A stretch of DNA of 11,846 bases from Promethearchaeota archaeon (GTDB taxonomy: Archaea; Asgardarchaeota; Lokiarchaeia; Sigynarchaeales; SOKP01): contig SDNN01000073.1 in assembly GCA_004524425.1 (NCBI GenBank), positions 1 to 11,846 of the forward strand, written 5' to 3'. The position numbers and the translations under genes were made by a program. This document shows, piece by piece, positions 7,339 to 11,846 of this stretch. Under the pieces are notes generated by a model that saw nothing but the letters and a program-made list of their open reading frames with translations, had not been told where the DNA came from and made no database searches. Every line of letters begins with the position of its first letter. Position 1 is the first letter of the stretch.

Positions 7339-8052
7339 ATGATTCATCAGAATTCTGATTTTCAAAGATTCGTTCTAATCTATATTGTCTATTCAATAAT
7401 AATATGTTCATTTACTATTGTTGTTTATAAAATATTAAAAAGAAATAGAAATCAATTGACATATACCATAAGTCTGTTTTATGTTTTTATATCAGTAGGA
7501 CTTATTTTAAACATAATATATGATGCTCTTAAAACTAACCCTATTGTCTTTATTCTCTATAACATCACCGTATTTCTCATATTATTTGGCCAAATTTTCT
7601 TCGTTTTATTTAATTTTTTTCTATACAAGATAGATTCTAAAATTGATAAAAAGAAATTAATAACATTCTTAATAATTTATACTGCCCTAATAATAATGAT
7701 TCTCTTAATACCCAGCGGATTTAAGATCAATGAGGAAACCAACTGGAGACCAGTTTGGAGCTGGGATTTTCTCATAATCGTTTATGTTTTCATGTTTTGT
7801 TTTACCATTATCCCATTTCTCATTTTATTTATAAGAATTTATAAATCTTTCAATGAAAAAAGATTAAAGGTAAAATTGATTTATTTCTTTCTGGGATTTA
7901 TTGGATTTGCTATAGCAACTTATGGAGCAATGCTTTACAATACATGGAATGAACCTATTTTTAGAACTATTTGGACTTATTTATCATTATTTATAATCAT
8001 CCCATCTGGTTTATTAACTTATTATGGGATTGCCGCTAGTTGGAAAGATTAA
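7339..8052 (+). CDS. Seven-helix membrane protein of unknown function (paralog 2)
   Basis: A 237-residue protein that matches the 6333-7040 product along its full length, with few or no gaps. Helices lie at about 11-32, 41-63, 68-96, 107-126, 143-165, 178-201 and 208-231. Basic loops follow helices 1 (KILKRNRN), 3 (DSKIDKKK) and 5 (KSFNEKRLKVK), predicting N-out, C-in. The outer loop 4-5 has ETNWRPVW (133-140), and the ending IIIPSGLLTYYG is shared with the paralog. The pairing of the two copies as divergent neighbours suggests an inverted duplication, or heteromeric partners made together. The family is not recognised. A receptor-like or signalling role beside the soluble kinase is inference only. 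ATG 7339 starts the conserved region and no Shine-Dalgarno sequence is visible. The gene converges on an acetyltransferase gene with only 23 bases between stops. Confidence 0.82.
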   Translation: MIHQNSDFQRFVLIYIVYSIIICSFTIVVYKILKRNRNQLTYTISLFYVFISVGLILNIIYDALKTNPIVFILYNITVFLILFGQIFFVLFNFFLYKIDSKIDKKKLITFLIIYTALIIMILLIPSGFKINEETNWRPVWSWDFLIIVYVFMFCFTIIPFLILFIRIYKSFNEKRLKVKLIYFFLGFIGFAIATYGAMLYNTWNEPIFRTIWTYLSLFIIIPSGLLTYYGIAASWKD

Positions 8053-8068
8053 AAACTGAAAGGTTAAT

Positions 8069-8086
8069 AAAGACTTTAGTCTTTTT
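8069..8086 (+). terminator. Hairpin plus T-run after the seven-helix gene
   Basis: AAAGACT at 8069-8075 pairs with AGTCTTT at 8078-8084, and the sequence continues as a five-T run (8082-8086). As RNA this would be a six-base stem with a tetraloop followed by U residues, 17 bases after the stop codon. It overlaps the stop codon of the convergent acetyltransferase gene and could act in both directions. The stem is weak, with only two G-C pairs. Confidence 0.35.
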
Positions 8087-9086
8087 CTAACTTCAATTCA
8101 AGAACTAAATGGAACCTCTTTTTCTGTAAATTTAAAATCTTTGCATATTTCTCGAATGAATGAGTAGCTTTTCCTCCCGTTGGAACTGAAGTGTATCTAA
8201 TTCCTTTTTTCCATAAATCAAGAGAAGTTGCACCATACATGAGCAATGGTAAACCCTTTCCACGATGTTTAGGAGATACTGCCCAAGTATAAGCAACAAT
8301 CGAATCATTATTCCCTTTTTCATCCGTGCTAAAAGGATTTGGTAAATTAGAACCACAACCAACTATCTCTCCTGTAGGTTTATATCTTACAAAAAAGATC
8401 ATGGATTTATAACCATAAGTGAAAACAAAATCAGCATAATTATCAAAAAGTTCTGAAATTTTAGGTGTAATTCTTGCAGATTCAGGCATGTGCTCGTTGT
8501 TTATTCTTAAAAAATCTTTTTTCAATTCCCTCAGATCATTCAAATCTTTTGGATTAAAATATTCATAATCATTATAATCATATATTTTTAATTTATAAGG
8601 GTTGATTCTTATTGAAGGCCCTTCCCATGAAGTTTCCTCAAGCTTTAACTTAAATTTATTCTCCATGAAAAGTTTTTGATAGATGGGTGGGTTAACGGGT
8701 TTACCAACATATAAACTTTCTGAACTTCCTTCCTTCATAAACCCCCAACCATAAATCACGGTGGGTATGTTTATTGGACCCATAATTCTCTTGAAATTAT
8801 TTTCTCGAGCATAACTAATTAATTCATCAATCAAGAAAGAAATTAGATTTTGATCATGATTTAGAACCCTAAAATATCCAAAATATAATGTATTAATACC
8901 ATTAGAATATATTAAAGCATGTCCCGCAGGAAAACCATTATTTTCTAAAATAATAGATTGAGCATTGAAATAATTTAAATCATGAAGAATATATTTATGA
9001 AATTCTGGCCAAATGGGAATGTTTATACCAATTTGAAGATATTTAAGAATTTCATCAGATTTAGTCAAAAAATTTATTTCAAGCAT
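8076..9086 (-). CDS. Two-part GNAT-family N-acetyltransferase (paralog 1)
   Basis: A 336-residue protein with a degenerate N-terminal GNAT-like half and a C-terminal GNAT half. The first half contains LYFGYFRV (67-74), YARENNFKRIMGPINIPT (92-109) and GWGFMKEG (113-120), then a PPIYQKLF stretch (133-140). This resembles the GP-N-P…PxxY pattern of YghO-like acetyltransferases. The second half has FFVRYKPTGEIVGCGSNLP (231-249), then the beta4 and acetyl-CoA pyrophosphate loop region AVSPKHRGKGLP (269-280) with Arg275, Gly276 and Gly278. In the usual R-x-x-G-x-G/A motif the last position is Pro280 here. It is probably an acyl-CoA-dependent acyltransferase on an unknown substrate, in the cytosol. 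It is a clear paralog of the gene 118 bases upstream, but has its own TATA-like element and so may be transcribed separately. Confidence 0.8.
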   Translation of the reverse strand: MLEINFLTKSDEILKYLQIGINIPIWPEFHKYILHDLNYFNAQSIILENNGFPAGHALIYSNGINTLYFGYFRVLNHDQNLISFLIDELISYARENNFKRIMGPINIPTVIYGWGFMKEGSSESLYVGKPVNPPIYQKLFMENKFKLKLEETSWEGPSIRINPYKLKIYDYNDYEYFNPKDLNDLRELKKDFLRINNEHMPESARITPKISELFDNYADFVFTYGYKSMIFFVRYKPTGEIVGCGSNLPNPFSTDEKGNNDSIVAYTWAVSPKHRGKGLPLLMYGATSLDLWKKGIRYTSVPTGGKATHSFEKYAKILNLQKKRFHLVLELKLEKD

Positions 9087-9110
9087 GTATCTAAAATGAT
9101 TTTAATATCT

Positions 9111-9120
9111 TATTATAAAA
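9111..9120 (-). promoter_or_regulatory. TATA box for acetyltransferase paralog 1
   Basis: Reads TTTTATAATA on the minus strand, 25 to 34 bases before the ATG at 9086. The spacing fits an archaeal promoter with a very short leader. No Shine-Dalgarno sequence is present between it and the ATG. Confidence 0.4.
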
Positions 9121-9204
9121 TTAACTAATTAATTATAATTCAATAAAATTACTATTGAAATTAAAATAATGGATAAGTAGAATTTAAAGAATTTTTCTAA
9201 GTAT

Positions 9205-10227
9205 TTATAAAGATCGCTCTAGAACCAAGTGGGCCCGTTTATTTTTTAATCCTAAGTTTTTAGCAAGGCGCTCACTAATTTCATGTGAACTTTCTGTAGG
9301 TCCGGAAATATGATTCATGCCTTGTTTTTTCATTTCAGAAAAATTCATTTTTATGATAAACATAGATAATCCTTTATTTCTATATTCTAATTCAATAGCT
9401 ATAGTATAAGCTACAAATGACTTAAGAGCATTTTTTTTCTCAATTTGAAAAAGATTAGGAATATTTGAACCACAAGCAATTATCTTTCCTGTTGGTTTAT
9501 ATCTGACAAAAAAGAACATTTTTTTACCACCGTATTTAAATACAAACTTTGCATAATTTTCGAAAAGATCTCCAATTTTGGGAGTTATAATGGATTCAGG
9601 GGGTAAATTTTTGGCATTTATTTCGATGAATATAGGCTTAAGTCTAATTAAATCATCCCAATCCTTAGGATTAAAGAAATGATAATCATCAAGATTAGTT
9701 TGTTCTAAATCAGGAATACAAATCTCTGGAACTTTACCTTCCCATGAGATTTCTTTAACTTTTAAGTAGAATTCATTTTGTAAAAATAACTCTTGATAAA
9801 TCCCTGGATTAATTGGTTTTCCAATGTACAAATTATCTAAACTCCCCTCTTCCATGAATCCCCAGCCAAATATGATAGTCGGTATGTTTATCGGACCTCT
9901 TATCAGCTTAAAATTTTTCTCACGAGCATATTGAACAATTTTTTTAATTAAAAGTCCTATTTTGTTTGGATTATCATTTATAACTTTAAAATATCCAAAA
10001 TACAATATCTGATCTCCATTGCTATATATTAAAACATGGCTCACAGGTAGTCCATTTTCTTCCATTATAATTGATCTAGCATTAAAAAATCTTAAGTCAT
10101 GTTTTATTGTGTCATAAAAATCATCCCAGATTGGTATTGAAGTCCCCATTTGAATATAATGTAAAATGTCATCTGGATTAGAGATTATTTTAAATCTAAT
10201 ATCATTATCATCGATTTTGCTCTTCAT
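9205..10227 (-). CDS. Two-part GNAT-family N-acetyltransferase (paralog 2)
   Basis: A 340-residue paralog of the 8076-9086 product, with the same order of blocks: ILYFGYFKV (74-82), YAREKNFKLIRGPINIPT (100-117), GWGFMEEG (121-128), PGIYQELF (141-148), SWEG (161-164), then FFFVRYKPTGKIIACGSNIP (238-257). The acetyl-CoA loop is EYRNKGLS (281-288): Arg283 and Gly286 remain, but the first Gly of the neighbour's RGKGL is Asn284 and the last motif position is Ser288. Binding of the CoA pyrophosphate may be altered. The ending also differs: the copy at 8076 reads VPTGGKATHS where this one reads GPTESSHEIS (309-318), so substrates may differ. Soluble; function unknown. ATG 10227 adds about nine residues before the region shared with the paralog, and its upstream region has no clear ribosome binding site. 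Confidence 0.8.
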   Translation of the reverse strand: MKSKIDDNDIRFKIISNPDDILHYIQMGTSIPIWDDFYDTIKHDLRFFNARSIIMEENGLPVSHVLIYSNGDQILYFGYFKVINDNPNKIGLLIKKIVQYAREKNFKLIRGPINIPTIIFGWGFMEEGSLDNLYIGKPINPGIYQELFLQNEFYLKVKEISWEGKVPEICIPDLEQTNLDDYHFFNPKDWDDLIRLKPIFIEINAKNLPPESIITPKIGDLFENYAKFVFKYGGKKMFFFVRYKPTGKIIACGSNIPNLFQIEKKNALKSFVAYTIAIELEYRNKGLSMFIIKMNFSEMKKQGMNHISGPTESSHEISERLAKNLGLKNKRAHLVLERSL

Positions 10228-10468
10228 GAACTCAAAGTAAATATACTTATCTTTGTGCTTTGATATTTAATTTTCAAATTATGATTAATTTTTATTAGTA
10301 TTTGTATGGGATAACAAACTATTTTTATAAAAATATTTGCTAAAAGAATAAAGATCTACAATCAAATAAATAAGACATTACTAAACAAATTATTTCAATA
10401 TTGTAAAAGATAATCTAATTTAAATTCTCTATTATGCATACAAATAGTAGGAATAATTTGTTTTCTGA

Positions 10469-10478
10469 GTGAAAAAAG
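10469..10478 (+). promoter_or_regulatory. Outlying operator half-site GTGAAAAAAG
   Basis: GTGAAAAAAG is the exact reverse complement of CTTTTTTCAC at 10514-10523, the left part of the palindrome next to the TATA box. A third same-type half-site, GCGAAAAAAG, lies at 10524-10533. Three related half-sites within 65 bases suggest cooperative binding or looping by one regulator. Confidence 0.45.
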
Positions 10479-10513
10479 AATATTGAGCTTTTTAAGCAAC
10501 TTTAGTAAAATCC

Positions 10514-10533
10514 CTTTTTTCACGCGAAAAAAG
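10514..10533. promoter_or_regulatory. Palindromic operator-like site beside the TATA box
   Basis: CTTTTTTC (10514-10521) and GAAAAAAG (10526-10533) are perfect inverted repeats around ACGC, giving a 20-base palindrome with a single mismatched pair near its centre. It ends three bases before the TATA region and covers the position of the TFB recognition element. A protein bound here would be well placed to block or recruit the initiation factors. The C/G bases at the centre stand out in this AT-rich spacer. Confidence 0.55.
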
Positions 10534-10536
10534 TTA

Positions 10537-10550
10537 ATATTTATATATAT
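10537..10550 (+). promoter_or_regulatory. TATA box of the 410-residue protein gene
   Basis: ATATTTATATATAT is the best TATA box in the window. Initiation would be expected near 10570, giving a leader of about 30 bases that contains the Shine-Dalgarno sequence. Confidence 0.6.
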
Positions 10551-10589
10551 GGTAAATCCTATTTCTTACTTAGTCTAGGACGTTAATTT

Positions 10590-10597
10590 GAGGTGAT
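10590..10597 (+). promoter_or_regulatory. Consensus Shine-Dalgarno site (GAGGTGAT)
   Basis: GAGGTGAT matches eight consecutive bases of the anti-Shine-Dalgarno complement and lies four bases before the ATG at 10602, fixing that start. It is the only clear ribosome binding site in the window; the other genes lack one. Confidence 0.75.
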
Positions 10598-10601
10598 TTG
10601 A

Positions 10602-11834
10602 ATGGAATTGCGTCACTCTTTACCGGAGCCGTCATTTAAGCTTGAGAACCTATTTTGTGATACCATTAATGATTTCTTGAAAAACTTTAAAGGACTCATA
10701 AATAATGATATTGAAAATGGTATAGAACTGAAGTTTGATTTAAAGACAGGTTCTTATCATAAAAAGATATTTCCAAAAATAATAAATGCAACACCAGATC
10801 ATGCTAAGGAGATCGTTGAAATTTATAAAGATGCTTATAATGGGACTTATCCCTATAAGGAGATGGAAGACATATCAGCAATAAAGCACATGATAGAAAG
10901 TGATAATTTCAGATGGTTCATATTTAAGGATGAATTTGATAATACTGCAGGATGCTTTACATACCAATTGGATTTTAACCAAAAAAGAGGATACATGCGA
11001 GGCTTCATTCTAAAAAAGAAATATTTTGGAACAATTGACGTAGTGAAAACGACGATTGGATGCATGATTGGAATCTGGAGTACATATAGAGATCAAATTT
11101 ACGTGTGGTATGCCGAAAATAGAACAGCTCATGCTAAAGCACAGCACATGGCAAAAACGTGTGGAATCATGCCCATAGCATTCTTCCCCAATAAGGATGT
11201 TTTCATGAATAATATAGAATCAGATATAATGCATGTCATATATAATAAAAAAGCTCTAAATGAACTTCGAACAAAAAAACCGCCAAAAATAATCCCTGAA
11301 GTAGCTGCGTGCTTTTTATATTCCGATGAAAGATACGCCTTAGGCAAGGTTGAATTTGATTTACCATCTCTTCAACTCGATTCCATTAAACTAACTAAGC
11401 TAAAAGAGAACTTAGTAAAAAGGGTAGAAAAGGATAGATTTGGATATGAGATGATAAATTTATCCTTTAAAAATTCAAATTCCTATTTCAAGTTTCTTTA
11501 TACCCCTCAAGTGCAAAACTTTGAAAAAACAAAGTATAAGGTAGATAACTTAGAGGAGTTGTTTGTATTTACCATGGAATTAAAAAATTTGGTAAGATCT
11601 TATAATGCTCGCTATTGTGAATGTTTTGTGTCCGCATATGAACCTGAGCATCAGAAAATTTTTCTGGATATCGGTTTTAAGCCTAGAGGTTATGTACCTG
11701 GTTGGAATTATAATGAAGAAACTAACACATTTGAAGATTGCGTGGTTTTTAATTATTTTGAAGGAAAAATCGATTCTCAGATTGAATTAATAAAGGAATC
11801 TGAAGATTTATTAAAAGCATTAAATGAGTTTTAA
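10602..11834 (+). CDS. Two-lobed GNAT-like acetyltransferase, 410 residues
   Basis: The first GNAT-like lobe runs from about 58 to 215: KIINATPDHAKEIVEIY (59-75), a YPY segment (83-85), a beta-hairpin FRWFIFKDEFDNTAGCF (103-119), RGYMRGFILKKKYFG (129-143) at the acetyl-CoA loop position, and AENRTAHAKAQHMAKTCG (171-188) followed by FFPNKD (194-199). The loop has Lys140 and Gly143 but lacks the standard R-x-x-G-x-G/A ending. A second lobe from about 235 ends in SAYEPEHQKIFLDIGFKPRG (344-363) and VPGWNY, the usual end of a GNAT fold where a GF motif packs on the last strand. It is probably a CoA-dependent acyltransferase or a derived binding protein; the substrate is unknown. It is not visibly close to the two neighbouring GNAT paralogs. 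Strong TATA box, full ribosome binding site and a palindromic operator suggest regulated, efficient expression. The stop lies 12 bases from the window end. Confidence 0.75.
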   Translation: MELRHSLPEPSFKLENLFCDTINDFLKNFKGLINNDIENGIELKFDLKTGSYHKKIFPKIINATPDHAKEIVEIYKDAYNGTYPYKEMEDISAIKHMIESDNFRWFIFKDEFDNTAGCFTYQLDFNQKRGYMRGFILKKKYFGTIDVVKTTIGCMIGIWSTYRDQIYVWYAENRTAHAKAQHMAKTCGIMPIAFFPNKDVFMNNIESDIMHVIYNKKALNELRTKKPPKIIPEVAACFLYSDERYALGKVEFDLPSLQLDSIKLTKLKENLVKRVEKDRFGYEMINLSFKNSNSYFKFLYTPQVQNFEKTKYKVDNLEELFVFTMELKNLVRSYNARYCECFVSAYEPEHQKIFLDIGFKPRGYVPGWNYNEETNTFEDCVVFNYFEGKIDSQIELIKESEDLLKALNEF

Positions 11835-11846
11835 ACCAAATTTAAA

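Larger units (their letters stand above)
10228..10601. other. 374-base divergent intergenic region
   Basis: This spacer lies between the leftward acetyltransferase gene and the rightward 410-residue protein gene. No open frame here is convincing. The left 240 bases are simple AT-rich sequence with chance AT palindromes. The right 130 bases hold an organised regulatory block described separately: a half-site at 10469, a palindrome at 10514, a TATA box at 10537 and a ribosome binding site at 10590. Confidence 0.6.

Noticed and set aside
6333..8052. Seven-helix proteins as microbial rhodopsins or heliorhodopsins
   Set aside because: No Lys within helix 7 to hold retinal, and no rhodopsin motifs are visible.
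8132..8362. Minus-strand 76-codon open frame within the acetyltransferase gene
   Set aside because: It is in another frame of a gene with clear GNAT features and lacks its own signals.
10320..10335. 16-base palindrome of only A and T in the right intergenic region
   Set aside because: Entirely A/T and not placed at a promoter; expected by chance at this base composition.
10853..11347. Antisense open frames in the 410-residue protein gene
   Set aside because: Overlapped by a gene with TATA box and ribosome binding site; no support of their own.

Overview
The window is strongly AT-rich DNA with proteins rich in Lys, Ile, Asn and Glu. Several genes have TATA-like boxes about 25-35 bases before the start codon and most have no Shine-Dalgarno sequence. 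Together with a soluble multi-PAS/GAF histidine kinase, this points to an archaeon. The gene content fits an Asgard (Lokiarchaeia-like) genome best, but that placement is inference: no marker gene is present. No rRNA, tRNA, insertion sequence or CRISPR array was seen.

Layout. Positions 2-85 hold the 3' end of an unidentified gene. A class V (PLP-dependent) aminotransferase-fold gene follows at 220-1422 (+); it carries Asn where the family has the Asp that contacts the cofactor ring nitrogen. It converges on a tandem pair of PEBP (YbhB/YbcL, Raf-kinase-inhibitor-like) genes on the minus strand. One copy (2003-2431) has a canonical ligand pocket; the other (1466-1963) has an eroded pocket and a new C-terminal tail with a Cys-Ser-Gly-Ser-Cys motif. 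Divergent from the pair is a 1240-residue soluble sensor histidine kinase (2571-6293, +) with about five PAS and two GAF domains and an intact kinase core, but no receiver partner nearby.

Two paralogous small seven-helix membrane proteins (6333-7040, - and 7339-8052, +) are transcribed away from a shared 298-base intergenic region. That region carries three copies of the 9-mer TATAGATAA, two of them at nearly the same distance (68 and 69 bases) from the two start codons. The right third of the window holds three GNAT-type acetyltransferase genes: two tandem paralogs on the minus strand (8076-9086 and 9205-10227) and an unrelated-looking 410-residue two-lobed member (10602-11834, +). The last has the clearest expression signals in the window: a long TATA box, a full Shine-Dalgarno sequence and a palindromic operator-like site just upstream of the TATA box.

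How they may work together. Nothing forms a metabolic operon. The best candidate for an undescribed system is the histidine kinase plus the two stand-alone seven-helix proteins. The kinase has sensor domains but no membrane part, and the neighbours look like membrane sensor modules without an output domain. A split membrane-sensor/kinase arrangement is therefore possible but unproven.
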